DNA from: Pseudomonas sp. S30
Lineage (GTDB): Bacteria > Pseudomonadota > Gammaproteobacteria > Pseudomonadales > Pseudomonadaceae
NCBI RefSeq assembly: GCF_016518545.1
Contig: NZ_JACVTO010000008.1
Coordinates: forward strand, 1 to 64,000
Length of the DNA: 64,000 nucleotides
Reading direction: 5' to 3'
Position 1 is the stretch's first letter. Every line of letters starts with the position of its first letter. The translations under genes and the position numbers were made by a program. The notes below the pieces were generated by a model. The model saw only the letters and a program-made list of their open reading frames with translations, was not told where the DNA came from and searched no databases. Positions 47,777 through 58,336 of the stretch are shown here, piece by piece.

Positions 47777-47998
47777 ATGTACGTATGTCTCTGCGTCGGC
47801 GTCACCGATGGACAGATCCGCGATGCGATCTATGAAGGATGCTGCAGCTACAAGGAAGTCCGTAGCGCCACCCAGGTCGCCAGCCAATGTGGCAAATGCG
47901 CCTGCCTGGCCAAGGAGGTCGTCCGTGAGACCCTCACCGAGTTGCAGCTCAGCCGACAGGCTGCCCTGCCCTACCCCGCGGAATTTACCGCCGCTTGA
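47777..47998 (+). CDS. bfd: Bacterioferritin-associated ferredoxin
   Basis: 73 aa [2Fe-2S] protein. Its four cysteines are in YVCLCVGVTD and CGKCACL, the unusual Bfd pattern. It docks on bacterioferritin and passes electrons to the haem so that stored Fe(III) is released. The bfr gene follows by 201 bases, with a terminator and a second promoter region in between. Confidence 0.96.
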   Translation: MYVCLCVGVTDGQIRDAIYEGCCSYKEVRSATQVASQCGKCACLAKEVVRETLTELQLSRQAALPYPAEFTAA

Positions 47999-48015
47999 AC
48001 CCCCAGTTTCTGAAG

Positions 48016-48042
48016 AACCGGACCTCGTGTCCGGTTTTTTTA
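48016..48042 (+). terminator. Intrinsic terminator of bfd
   Basis: AACCGGAC (48016-48023) pairs with GTCCGGTT (48029-48036) around CTCGT, followed by a T-run. It separates bfd from bfr, so the two have independent transcripts. Confidence 0.9.
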
Positions 48043-48084
48043 TGCCTAGAATTCAATAAGTTAGCAGCTCAACGCGGTTCACAA

Positions 48085-48103
48085 ACATTCTTATTCCTAT
48101 TAA
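48085..48103 (+). promoter_or_regulatory. Fur-like AT-rich site upstream of bfr
   Basis: ACATTCTTATTCCTATTAA resembles the Fur-like site before bfd (shared ATTCT-ATT-C-ATTA pattern). It sits in an AT-rich block (48085-48128), about 100 bases before the bfr start. Regulation by iron is inferred. Confidence 0.35.
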
Positions 48104-48199
48104 TTTTCACTTATTATTCAATAACTTAGGTTTGACAGGGACGTTGGCCAGGCTCAGACTTCGCCTATTGGCTCACTTCTACAGGGCAGGAACCCGGTT

Positions 48200-48673
48200 A
48201 TGAAAGGCGACGTTAGCGTCATCCAGCATCTCAACAAGATCCTCGGAAACGAGCTGGTCGCGATCAACCAGTATTTCCTGCACGCGCGCATGTATGAAGA
48301 TTGGGGCCTGAACAAACTCGGCAAGCACGAGTACAAGGAATCCATCGATGAGATGAAACACGCTGACAAACTGATCAAGCGTATTCTCTTCCTGGAAGGC
48401 ATTCCCAATGTTCAGGACCTGGGCAAGCTGCTGATCGGCGAGCACACCCGCGAAATGCTCGAATGCGACCTGCGCATCGAGCGCAAGGGCCTGATCGACC
48501 TCAAGGCTGCGATCGCGCATTGCGAAACGGCCGGTGATTTCGGCTCGCGTGAAATGCTCGAAGACATCCTCGAGTCCGAGGAGGAGCATATCGACTGGCT
48601 GGAAACCCAGCTGGGGCTGATCGACAAGATCGGTATCGAGAACTACCTGCAGTCGCAGATGGGCGAAGAGTAA
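48200..48673 (+). CDS. bfr: Bacterioferritin
   Basis: 157 aa haem-containing ferritin that forms 24-mers storing iron. Ferroxidase ligands are in [19 protein letters not shown] and [17 protein letters not shown]; the methionine of the latter region is the haem ligand. A second pair of ligands is in [14 protein letters not shown]. It begins with [19 protein letters not shown], typical of BfrB. It ends before a strong terminator. Confidence 0.97.
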   Translation: MKGDVSVIQHLNKILGNELVAINQYFLHARMYEDWGLNKLGKHEYKESIDEMKHADKLIKRILFLEGIPNVQDLGKLLIGEHTREMLECDLRIERKGLIDLKAAIAHCETAGDFGSREMLEDILESEEEHIDWLETQLGLIDKIGIENYLQSQMGEE

Positions 48674-48724
48674 ATAAGCGTCCGGCGCTCTGCGTCGCTG
48701 CTACACGCCCGATTCAGGGCTTTG

Positions 48725-48756
48725 AAAACCGATGCTTGCCCGGGCATCGGTTTTTT
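48725..48756 (+). terminator. Intrinsic terminator of bfr
   Basis: AAAACCGATGC (48725-48735) pairs with GCATCGGTTTT (48744-48754), followed by more T. A strong 11-base-pair stem. Confidence 0.9.
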
Positions 48757-48965
48757 CATGCCTGGCGTCCATGACCCTCGACGAAGAGCAGCGCATGAAC
48801 GCTGAACCTCGGCCCTGGCGACAGGCACGACTCGATTGCGCCATCGATGCGTCGATCATCGGACGGTGGGGAAAGAGTCGGGTGCATCAAGCAGGCGGCG
48901 AGCGCCGCTGGACGACCTGGAAGGTCGACATGGCCAGGGCCGGCTACAGCCCTGGCGCGAAGGGA

Positions 48966-49301
48966 TCAGGCTTCGGCAGCCTTGGCCTTGGCGGCCGCAT
49001 CCTTGATCAGGGTTTGCAATTCGCCCTTCTCGAACATTTCCAGCACGATGTCGCTGCCACCGACCAGCTCACCACCGACCCACAATTGCGGGAAGGTCGG
49101 CCAGTTGGCGTACTTGGGCAGGTTGGCGCGGATTTCAGGGTTCTGCAGGATGTCGACGTAGGCGAACTTCTCGCCACAGCCCATCACGGCTTGCGAAGCA
49201 CGGGCCGAGAAGCCGCACTGCGGGGCATTCGGCGAGCCTTTCATGTAGAGCAGGATGGTGTTGTTGGCAATCTGCTCTTTGATTGTTTCGATGATATCCA
49301 T
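48966..49301 (-). CDS. grxD: Monothiol glutaredoxin
   Basis: 111 aa from ATG 49301 (MDIIETIKEQI). The monothiol active site is CGFS in PQCGFSARA, with the glutathione-binding WPTFPQLWV and GGSDIV. Such proteins bind a shared [2Fe-2S] cluster and deliver it to target proteins. The Ala/Lys tail is common in Pseudomonas homologs. Its location beside bfd and bfr fits an iron-homeostasis neighbourhood. Confidence 0.96.
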   Translation of the reverse strand: MDIIETIKEQIANNTILLYMKGSPNAPQCGFSARASQAVMGCGEKFAYVDILQNPEIRANLPKYANWPTFPQLWVGGELVGGSDIVLEMFEKGELQTLIKDAAAKAKAAEA

Positions 49302-49442
49302 GGAGCACCTCGGCTGAACTTTCCGACGCATTCGTCGGCACGGTCGAGCATTGTATCGGAAACCCGAGTGCCTTGCTCGGCAATGGGCGAGCCTTGGGCG
49401 GACGACTCATCGTCGATGGCGCCCAGCCATCACTGGAGCGGC

Positions 49443-51551
49443 TCAAGCCGCCTCCACCTCCACGGGAACGCCATTGAGCGCGGCATTGCCCGACAGCGCG
49501 TCGCGCAGGCACTCGTCGGTCAGGTCGTTGGCGCTCACGCCCGGCTGCGCCTGGGCGATGTGCAACTGCACACCCGGCCGGGCATGGCCCCAGCCGTGGG
49601 GCAGGCTGACCACCCCGGGCATCACCTCCTCACTGGCCTGGACCTGCACTTCCAGGCTGCCGGTGCGCGAGCGCACGCGTACCCACTGGCCGTCCTCGAG
49701 CTGGCGGCGCTGCAAGTCCAGCGGGTGCATGAGCAACTGATGACGGGGCTTGCCCTTTATCAGCCGGTGATAGTTGTGCATCCAGGAGTTGTTGCTGCGC
49801 ACATGGCGTCGACCGATCAGCAACAGCTGGTCGAGCGCCAGCGGCGCTTGCGCGGCCAGGCGCTGCAGGTCGTCCAGCAGCACCTGGGGCGCGGCCTGTA
49901 TCCTTTTCGAAGGGGTGCGCAGACGGCTGGCGAGATTGGGCTGCAGCGCCCCCAGGTCCAGGCCGTGGGGATACGCATCCAGCGCCTGCAGCGAGAGCCC
50001 CCAGGGTGAGGCTTCGCCACGCGGCCCCTGGCGCAGGGCCAGGTCGATCAACTGCGCCGGCGGCAGGGTCGGCTTGAGCACTCGCCCTGCCCGCTCGGCG
50101 AAGGCACGCGCCAGGCCGACGAAGATCTCCCAGTCATGCAACGCCCCTTCCGGCTTGGCCAGGATCGCTCGATTGAAGCGCGTGACGTTGCGTACCGCCA
50201 GCAGGTTGAAGGTGCTGTCGTAGTGATCGTTCTCCAGCGGCGAGGTGGAGGGCAGGATCAGGTCGGCATGGCGCGTGGTCTCGTTGATGTAGAGGTCGAT
50301 GCTGAGCATGAACTCCAACCCGGACAGCGCGCCGTCCAGTCGCCGGCCATTGGGGGTGGACAACACCGGATTGCCGGCCACTGTGACCAGGGCTTTGACC
50401 TGCCCTTCGCCTGGAGTCAGCATCTCCTCGGCGAGCGCCGCCACCGGCAGCTCTCCACCATACTCGGGCAGCCCCGACACGCGGCTGCGCCACTGGTCGA
50501 AATGCCCGCCCGAGGTGCTCGCCACCAGGTCCACCGCAGGCTCGGTGCATAACGCGCCGCCTGGTCGATCGAGGTTGCCGGTGACCAGGTTGATCAACTG
50601 CACCAACCAGTGACAGAGGGTGCCGAAGGTCTGGGTGGACACGCCCATGCGGCCATAGCACACCGCCCGCTGCGCCGTGGCGAAGTCGCGCGCCAGTCGG
50701 CGAATCTGCTCGGCCTCGATGCCGCACAAGGGGCTCATGGCCTGTGCGGTGAACGGCGCGATCGCCTCGCGCACCTGCTCGAGCCCATCCACCTCCAGGT
50801 GCGAGCCGCGCTCCAGGGCTTCGCCGAACAATGTGTTGAGCAGCCCGCACAGCAACGCTGCGTCGCCACCGGGGCGGATGAACAGGTGCTGGTCGGCCAT
50901 CGCCGCCGTCTCGCTGCGCCGGGGATCGATCACCACCAGTCGGCCCCCTCGCGCGCGCAGGGCCTTGAGGCGCTTCTCCACATCCGGCACGGTCATGATG
51001 CTGCCGTTCGATGCCAGTGGATTGCCGCCCAGGATGAGCATGAAGTCGGTGTGATCGATGTCCGGAATCGGCAGCAGCAGACCGTGGCCGTACATCAGGT
51101 GACTGGTCAGGTGCTGGGGCAACTGATCGACCGAGGTGGCGGAGAACCGGTTGCGGGTCTTGAGCAGGCCGAGAAAATAGTTGCTGTGGGTCATCAGCCC
51201 GTAGTTGTGCACGCTGGGGTTGCCCTGATACACCGCCACGGCGTTCTGGCCATGGGCCTGCTGAATGCTCCACAGACGCTCGGCCGCCAGGGCGAATGCC
51301 TCGTCCCAGCCGATCGGCTGCCAGTGCTCGCCGACCCGACGATGGGGCTGGCGCAGACGGTCCGGATCTTCCTGGATGTCCTGAAGCGCCACGGCCTTGG
51401 GGCAGATATGACCACGGCTGAAAGGATCGTCGCGATCGCCTTTGATGCTGCTGATGGAGGCCCGTCCATCAGGCTCGTGGGTGATCTCGATGGCAAGGCC
51501 GCAAATGGCTTCGCACAGGTGACAGGCACGGTGGTGCAGGGTCTTGGTCAT
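49443..51551 (-). CDS. Molybdopterin-dependent oxidoreductase
   Basis: 702 aa DMSO-reductase-superfamily enzyme. An N-terminal [4Fe-4S] site follows the C-x2-C-x3-C pattern (ACHLCEAIC), with the fourth cysteine in HICPKA. Guanine-dinucleotide-binding regions (ILGGNPLASNG, VVIDPRRSETA) and the C-terminal cap domain (SNNSWMHNYHRLIKGKPRHQ) are present. There is no Tat signal, so it is cytosolic. Relatives are annotated as formate-dehydrogenase- or nitrate-reductase-like; substrate and Mo ligand cannot be fixed here. No partner subunit genes are adjacent. Confidence 0.87.
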   Translation of the reverse strand: MTKTLHHRACHLCEAICGLAIEITHEPDGRASISSIKGDRDDPFSRGHICPKAVALQDIQEDPDRLRQPHRRVGEHWQPIGWDEAFALAAERLWSIQQAHGQNAVAVYQGNPSVHNYGLMTHSNYFLGLLKTRNRFSATSVDQLPQHLTSHLMYGHGLLLPIPDIDHTDFMLILGGNPLASNGSIMTVPDVEKRLKALRARGGRLVVIDPRRSETAAMADQHLFIRPGGDAALLCGLLNTLFGEALERGSHLEVDGLEQVREAIAPFTAQAMSPLCGIEAEQIRRLARDFATAQRAVCYGRMGVSTQTFGTLCHWLVQLINLVTGNLDRPGGALCTEPAVDLVASTSGGHFDQWRSRVSGLPEYGGELPVAALAEEMLTPGEGQVKALVTVAGNPVLSTPNGRRLDGALSGLEFMLSIDLYINETTRHADLILPSTSPLENDHYDSTFNLLAVRNVTRFNRAILAKPEGALHDWEIFVGLARAFAERAGRVLKPTLPPAQLIDLALRQGPRGEASPWGLSLQALDAYPHGLDLGALQPNLASRLRTPSKRIQAAPQVLLDDLQRLAAQAPLALDQLLLIGRRHVRSNNSWMHNYHRLIKGKPRHQLLMHPLDLQRRQLEDGQWVRVRSRTGSLEVQVQASEEVMPGVVSLPHGWGHARPGVQLHIAQAQPGVSANDLTDECLRDALSGNAALNGVPVEVEAA

Positions 51552-51907
51552 GGCCGCCTCTGCGTTATTGTCAGGTTCGGACTATGCCCATGGCCACGCG
51601 ACGATGCCATGGGGCTTCGCGTCGTGAATCGGACGTCATCAGGCACACGATTCGCGACACAGCGTTTGCAAGCACTGGCTGCCCCGTGTACAACCTTGTA
51701 GAAAATAAAGAACGGCTCTTCACGGGGGCCGCGACACGCCTTGAAACAGCCAGGCTGTTTCCCCTCTTGGTTTCAGGCGACATTTAATTATAGTATTGCG
51801 CCTTTCCCTATTCCGTCCGCCCCGTGCGGCTTTCGCCGCAGGTCACTCCCGTTGTCAAAAAAAAGCTACGGTCGACCTGCACACCGTTGCAGATAAGGTA
51901 GTCAATC
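51552..51907 (+). promoter_or_regulatory. argF promoter region with ArgR-like half-site and inverted repeat
   Basis: A sigma-70-like promoter is visible: TTGGTT (51767-51772), 16-base spacer, TATAGT (51789-51794). On the minus strand, TGTCGC-N8-AA (51767-51782) matches the ArgR half-site used in Pseudomonas and covers the -35 element, so arginine-dependent repression is plausible. A second TGTCGC (51731-51736) and a perfect inverted repeat GAAACAGCC/GGCTGTTTC (51743-51761) lie just upstream. The rest of this 356-base divergent gap shows no gene. Confidence 0.5.
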
Positions 51908-52828
51908 ATGAGCACCAGGCACTTTCTCTCCCTGCTGGATTTCACTGCTGAAGAATTGCTCGGCGTGATCGGTCGAGGCATCGAGCTGAAGGACCTGCGC
52001 AAGCGCGGCGTGCTGCACGAGCCATTGAAGAACCGCGTTCTGGGAATGATCTTCGAGAAGTCCTCGACCCGTACCCGGGTGTCCTTCGAGGCTGGCATGA
52101 TCCAGCTCGGCGGCCAGGCCATCTTCCTGTCGCCGCGCGACACCCAGCTGGGTCGTGGCGAGCCGGTCAGCGATAGCGCCATCGTGCTGTCGAGCATGGT
52201 CGATGCGGTGATGATCCGCACCCATGCCCACAGCACCCTGACCCAGTTCGCGGCCCACTCCAAGGTGCCGTTGATCAATGGCCTGTCCGACGAATCCCAC
52301 CCCTGCCAGCTGCTCGCCGACATGCAGACCTTCGTCGAGCATCGCGGCTCGATCCAGGGCAAGACCGTGGCCTGGATCGGAGACGGCTTCAACATGTGCA
52401 ATTCGTACATCGAGGCGGCCCGCCAGTTCGACTTCCAGCTGCGCATCGCCTGCCCCGAGGGCTATGAGCCCGATGCGCGCTTCCTGGCCATGGGTGGCGA
52501 TCACGTGCAGGTCGTGCGCGATCCGCAGGCGGCGGTGCGGGGGGCGCACCTGGTCACCACCGATGTCTGGACTTCCATGGGCCAGGAAGAGGAAACTGCC
52601 AGGCGCCTGGCGCATTTCGCGCCCTACCAGGTCACCCGTGCACTGCTCGACCTGGCGGCACCCGATGCCCTGTTCATGCACTGCCTGCCCGCTCACCGCG
52701 GCGAGGAGATCAGCCACGACCTGCTGGACGACCCGCGCTCGGTCGCCTGGGACCAGGCCGAGAACCGGCTGCATGCACAGAAGGCGCTCCTTGAATTCCT
52801 CGTCGAACCGGCTTATCAGAATCCATGA
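51908..52828 (+). CDS. argF: Ornithine carbamoyltransferase (anabolic)
   Basis: 306 aa. It makes citrulline from ornithine and carbamoyl phosphate. The carbamoyl-phosphate-binding motif is [12 protein letters not shown], and the ornithine-binding motifs are HPCQLLAD and [11 protein letters not shown]. Length and motifs fit the anabolic ArgF rather than catabolic ArcB. Its stop overlaps the start of the ABC ATPase gene by four bases. Confidence 0.96.
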   Translation: MSTRHFLSLLDFTAEELLGVIGRGIELKDLRKRGVLHEPLKNRVLGMIFEKSSTRTRVSFEAGMIQLGGQAIFLSPRDTQLGRGEPVSDSAIVLSSMVDAVMIRTHAHSTLTQFAAHSKVPLINGLSDESHPCQLLADMQTFVEHRGSIQGKTVAWIGDGFNMCNSYIEAARQFDFQLRIACPEGYEPDARFLAMGGDHVQVVRDPQAAVRGAHLVTTDVWTSMGQEEETARRLAHFAPYQVTRALLDLAAPDALFMHCLPAHRGEEISHDLLDDPRSVAWDQAENRLHAQKALLEFLVEPAYQNP

Positions 52829-53934
52829 GTTCCCCCCTGCTGCTCAACCTGCGCAACCTCGCCTGCGGCTACGGCGAGCAGCGCATCGTCCAGAACCTCA
52901 ACCTGCACCTCAATGCCGGCGACATCGGTTGCCTGCTGGGATCGTCCGGGTGCGGCAAGACCACCACCCTGCGCGCGATCGCCGGCTTCGAGCCGGTGCA
53001 TGAGGGGGAAATCCAGCTCGCGGGCGAAGTCATTTCCCGCGCCGGTTTCACCCTGGCACCGGAAAAACGCCGGATCGGCATGGTGTTCCAGGACTACGCG
53101 CTGTTCCCTCACCTGACCGTGGCGCAGAACATCGCCTTCGGCATCGCCAGGCACCCGCGCCAGTCGCAGGTTGTCGAGCAGATGCTCGAACTGGTCAAGC
53201 TCGACACCCTGGGCGGGCGTTACCCCCATGAACTGTCCGGCGGCCAGCAGCAAAGGGTGGCCCTGGCCCGGGCGCTAGCGCCCGAGCCGCAGCTGCTACT
53301 GCTCGATGAGCCGTTCTCCAACCTCGATGTGGAACTGCGCCGACGCCTGAGCCATGAAGTTCGCGACATCCTCAAGAGCCGGGGCACCAGCGCGATTCTG
53401 GTCACCCATGACCAGGAAGAAGCGTTCGCGGTCAGTGATCAGGTCGGGGTCTTCCAGGCCGGCCGCCTGGAGCAGTGGGACACCCCCTACAACCTCTACC
53501 ACGAGCCACAGACCCCGTTCGTGGCCAGCTTCATCGGCCAGGGTTACTTCATCCGTGGGCACATGAGCAGCCCCGAGACGGTAGTCACCGAGCTGGGCGA
53601 GCTGCGCGGCAACCGTGCCTACGCCATGGCGGCAGGCAGCGCGGTGGACGTGCTGCTGCGTCCCGATGACATCGTGCACGCGCCGAACAGTGCGCTGCGC
53701 GCCCGCATACACGGCAAGAGCTTCCTGGGCGCTTCGACGCTCTACCGTCTGCAGTTGCCGACCGGCAGTCAGCTCGAGGCGATCTTCCCCAGCCATGTCG
53801 ATCACCAGGTCGGCGCGGAGGTCGGCATTGCCGTGGCCGCCGAGCATCTGGTGCTGTTCGCCGCTCCTGGTACTGCGCCCGCGTCCCTGAGCGGCACGGA
53901 GAACGGCGTTCGCCGACACAGCGCCGCCCGCTGA
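52825..53934 (+). CDS. ABC transporter ATP-binding protein, iron(III)/putrescine-importer type
   Basis: 369 aa. It has Walker [10 protein letters not shown], signature [15 protein letters not shown], Walker [13 protein letters not shown], and a C-terminal TOBE-like domain of ~130 residues. It is closest in style to FbpC/AfuC-type ATPases of iron or other small-molecule importers. No permease or binding-protein gene lies next to it. It is instead coupled to argF by an ATGA overlap, so substrate and membrane partners are unknown. Confidence 0.88.
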   Translation: MSSPLLLNLRNLACGYGEQRIVQNLNLHLNAGDIGCLLGSSGCGKTTTLRAIAGFEPVHEGEIQLAGEVISRAGFTLAPEKRRIGMVFQDYALFPHLTVAQNIAFGIARHPRQSQVVEQMLELVKLDTLGGRYPHELSGGQQQRVALARALAPEPQLLLLDEPFSNLDVELRRRLSHEVRDILKSRGTSAILVTHDQEEAFAVSDQVGVFQAGRLEQWDTPYNLYHEPQTPFVASFIGQGYFIRGHMSSPETVVTELGELRGNRAYAMAAGSAVDVLLRPDDIVHAPNSALRARIHGKSFLGASTLYRLQLPTGSQLEAIFPSHVDHQVGAEVGIAVAAEHLVLFAAPGTAPASLSGTENGVRRHSAAR

Positions 53935-53942
53935 CCGGCCAC

Positions 53943-53972
53943 CGGCCGGGGCTGATGGATCAGCCCCGGCCG
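53943..53972. terminator. 14-bp hairpin between convergent ABC and ybaK genes
   Basis: CGGCCGGGGCTGAT (53943-53956) pairs perfectly with ATCAGCCCCGGCCG (53959-53972) around a tiny loop. The stem contains the ybaK stop codon (53960-53962) and its last codons. No T-run follows, but the stem is very stable and may end or protect both transcripts. Confidence 0.6.
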
Positions 53973-54430
53973 ATGCTCGCAAAACGCCCTTGGGTATGCT
54001 CGGCCAGTACCTGGGCCGCCAACTCCACCTCGAGGCCACGGCGTCCGGCGCTGACATGGATGCTGTCGAACTGCAGCGCCGACTCATCGATGAAGGTGCG
54101 CAGGCGCTTCTTCTGACCCAACGGGCTGATCCCTCCCACCAGATACCCCGTCGCACGCTGGGCGGCAGCCGGATCGGCCATCTCGCACTTCTTCACCGCC
54201 GCCGCCTGGGCCAACGCCTTCAGATCGAGCGTGCCGGCGACCGGCACCACCGCCACCAGCAACTCGCCCTTTTCGCTGCAAGCCAGCAGCGTCTTGAACA
54301 CCCGCTGCGGCTCGAGCCCGAGCTTTTCAGCCGCCTCCAAGCCGTAGGACGCCGACTTGGGGTCGTGTTCGTAACTGAGTACCCGATGGGCGGCACGGGT
54401 TTTCTTCAGCAGGTCGAGGGCGGGGGTCAT
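53960..54430 (-). CDS. ybaK: Cys-tRNA(Pro)/Cys-tRNA(Cys) deacylase YbaK
   Basis: 156 aa from ATG 54430 (MTPALDLLKKTRAAH), with a GGAGC ribosome-binding site; an open upstream extension lacks family similarity. It hydrolyses Cys mischarged onto tRNA-Pro. Family motifs are VLSYEHDPKSASYGLEAAE, FKTLLACSEKGELLVAVVPV, KKCEMAD and GYLVGGISPLGQKK with the conserved lysine. Confidence 0.93.
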   Translation of the reverse strand: MTPALDLLKKTRAAHRVLSYEHDPKSASYGLEAAEKLGLEPQRVFKTLLACSEKGELLVAVVPVAGTLDLKALAQAAAVKKCEMADPAAAQRATGYLVGGISPLGQKKRLRTFIDESALQFDSIHVSAGRRGLEVELAAQVLAEHTQGRFASIGRG

Positions 54431-54574
54431 GGCAGCTCCAGGGATGGTCGGCTCGGCCGCTACTCTAGGGCAAATGCGGCTCACCAGCCACCGCCCGACC
54501 CGGGATGCACCATGCGTGTGCAAACGGTTCAGCAGCCAGGGGTCGAAATGTGGCCGATCGTTCACTTTCGACCT

Positions 54575-54603
54575 TTGACATCAGCGTTTCTTGTCTATAT
54601 TTT
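54575..54603 (+). promoter_or_regulatory. glpF promoter
   Basis: A perfect -35 TTGACA (54575-54580) is followed by TATTTT (54598-54603) at 17 bases, or TATATT (54596-54601) at 15. This predicts a leader of about 120 bases before glpF. The AT-rich stretch just after it (54600-54635) could hold a regulator site. The rest of the 54431-54732 gap shows nothing else. Confidence 0.6.
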
Positions 54604-54732
54604 TTCGTTTTTGAAGAAAACACGCACATAAAAAGTGCAGATTCGCACAACGTCGGTCGTTCATGGGGATGGACAACCGGTGTTTACCTCCGAGCGCTCC
54701 GCGTCTCACAACAACAAGAACCGAGGTTCATC

Positions 54733-55584
54733 ATGACGACAGCTCTACGACAACCCACGCTGGTTGGCCAGTGCACGGCCGAATTCCTGGGCACCGCCCT
54801 GCTCATCTTCTTCGGTACCGGCTGCGTCGCCGCGCTCAAGGTCGCCGGCGCCAGTTTCGGGTTATGGGAGATCAGCATCATCTGGGGTGTGGGGGTGAGC
54901 ATGGCCATCTACCTGAGTGCCGGGGTCTCCGGCGCCCACCTGAACCCAGCCGTGAGCATCGCCCTGGCTGTGTTCGCCGGCTTCGAGAAACGCAAGCTGC
55001 CGTTCTACATCCTCGCCCAGGTGGGCGGCGCCTTCTGTGGCGCTGCACTGGTCTACACCCTCTACAGCACGCTGTTCTTCGATTTCGAACAGGCCCACGG
55101 CATGCTGCGTGGCAGCGTCGAGAGCCTGGAGCTGGCATCGGTGTTTTCCACCTACCCACACCCTTCGCTGTCCATCGCCCAGGCTTCGCTGGTCGAAGTG
55201 ATCATCACCGCCATTCTCATGGCCGTGATCATGGCGCTCACCGATGACAACAATGGCTTGCCACGTGGCGCCACCGCGCCGCTGCTGATCGGCCTGTTGA
55301 TCGCGGTGATCGGCAGCGCCATGGGGCCGTTGACCGGCTTTGCCATGAACCCGGCACGGGATTTCGGCCCCAAGCTGATGACGTTCTTAGCCGGCTGGGG
55401 CGACATTGCCTTCACCGGCGGTCGCGACATTCCCTACTTCCTGGTCCCGCTGCTGGCGCCGATTCTCGGTGCCTGCCTGGGGGCCGCAGGCTATCGGTCG
55501 CTGATTGCCCGCAGCCTGCCGACGGTCGACGCTCAAGAGGCGCAGACACACGCGGTCAACCAGGGCGATACTCAGGCTTCCTGA
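54733..55584 (+). CDS. glpF: Glycerol uptake facilitator (aquaglyceroporin)
   Basis: 283 aa from ATG 54733 (MTTALRQPTLV), preceded by GAGG. The two NPA boxes are GAHLNPAVS and GFAMNPARD, and six membrane helices plus two half-helices fit the MIP family. It lets glycerol diffuse into the cell, where GlpK traps it. First gene of the glp cluster; glpK starts 66 bases later. Confidence 0.96.
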   Translation: MTTALRQPTLVGQCTAEFLGTALLIFFGTGCVAALKVAGASFGLWEISIIWGVGVSMAIYLSAGVSGAHLNPAVSIALAVFAGFEKRKLPFYILAQVGGAFCGAALVYTLYSTLFFDFEQAHGMLRGSVESLELASVFSTYPHPSLSIAQASLVEVIITAILMAVIMALTDDNNGLPRGATAPLLIGLLIAVIGSAMGPLTGFAMNPARDFGPKLMTFLAGWGDIAFTGGRDIPYFLVPLLAPILGACLGAAGYRSLIARSLPTVDAQEAQTHAVNQGDTQAS

Positions 55585-57150
<1,566 letters not shown>

Positions 57151-57385
57151 CAGACGTCTCGTTGCACCGGCGCCTGCCAGGGCGCCCGGTTGCGCCAAAG
57201 GTGAGCGCCGGCTCCCGAGAGGATGCCACGGCATTCACTTCGCGAGCCTGCACTCCGACACTGTCGGACCTGCCTAAGAAAAATGTAGGAATCTACCTAC
57301 CAGAACGGTCCAATCCTGTGCTGGCCGACATCCACGTCCTACGGCATCATTGCAGCATTTGTCCGGCAGCCCCAAAGGACCGCCC

Positions 57386-58141
57386 ATGAATCTGCCCCCC
57401 CGCCAACAACAAATACTCGAACTGGTGCGCGAACGCGGTTACGTCAGTATCGAGGAGATGGCCCAGCTGTTCGTCGTCACCCCCCAGACCATACGTCGCG
57501 ACATCAATCAGCTCGCCGAAGCGAACCTGCTGCGCCGTTACCACGGTGGCGCGGCCTATGATTCGAGCATCGAGAACACCGCCTACGCCATGCGCGCCGA
57601 CCAGATGCGCGACGAAAAGCAGCGCATCGCTGAGGCTGTCGCGCGGCAGATTCCCGACCATGCGTCGCTGTTCATCAACATCGGCACCACGACCGAATCG
57701 ATCGCCCGCGCCCTGCTCAACCATGCCCACCTGAAGATCATCACCAACAACTTGCACGTGGCGTCGATCCTGGCCGCCAAGGACGACTTCGAAGTGCTGG
57801 TGGCGGGCGGCACAGTGCGTCGTGACGGTGGGGTGGTGGGCCAGGCGAGCGTCGACTTCATCAGTCAGTTCAAGGTCGACTTCGCCGTGGTCGGCATCAG
57901 CGGCATCGACGAGGATGGCAGCCTGCTGGACTTCGACTACCAGGAGGTTCGGGTGTCCCAGGCGATCATCGCCAACGCCCGCCAGGTGATACTCGCGGCC
58001 GACTCCAGCAAATTCGGGCGCAATGCCATGGTGCGGCTGGGCTCGATCAACCTGATCGATTGCCTGGTGACCGATCGGACACCCTCTGCAAGCCTTTCGC
58101 ATTTGCTCAACCAGAACAAGATCCGCCTGGAAGTGGTCTGA
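57386..58141 (+). CDS. glpR: Glycerol-3-phosphate regulon repressor (DeoR family)
   Basis: 251 aa from ATG 57386 ([15 protein letters not shown]), with AAAGGAC upstream. The N-terminal DeoR helix-turn-helix is [25 protein letters not shown]. The sugar-phosphate-binding domain has [14 protein letters not shown] and [16 protein letters not shown]. In Pseudomonas GlpR represses glp genes until glycerol 3-phosphate binds. The half-sites before glpD are its likely targets. Confidence 0.95.
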   Translation: MNLPPRQQQILELVRERGYVSIEEMAQLFVVTPQTIRRDINQLAEANLLRRYHGGAAYDSSIENTAYAMRADQMRDEKQRIAEAVARQIPDHASLFINIGTTTESIARALLNHAHLKIITNNLHVASILAAKDDFEVLVAGGTVRRDGGVVGQASVDFISQFKVDFAVVGISGIDEDGSLLDFDYQEVRVSQAIIANARQVILAADSSKFGRNAMVRLGSINLIDCLVTDRTPSASLSHLLNQNKIRLEVV

Positions 58142-58190
58142 GTCAGCCGACACGGCCGGCCGCCAGCTGCGGTGAATCCGGTTGCCAGTC

Positions 58191-58302
58191 AATGTTCACA
58201 AATGTTCATTTCATACGTCAGCGATCGATATTTTCAATGGAAGATCGCTGGCGATGACCATTTCGTTGCGCTACTATTTTCGCAAACGAACATTGATGTT
58301 CA
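58191..58302 (+). promoter_or_regulatory. Cluster of GlpR-operator-like half-sites upstream of glpD
   Basis: AATGTTCA occurs twice in tandem (58191-58198 and 58201-58208). An inverted pair GAACAT-TG-ATGTTC lies at 58288-58301. The unit matches the AATGTTCG-type half-site of enterobacterial GlpR operators. The inverted pair is about 36 bases before the GTG start, in a position to block transcription. Confidence 0.6.
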
Positions 58303-58336
58303 CATTCGCTGTGAATACATTCAGGAGACCTTGCCC

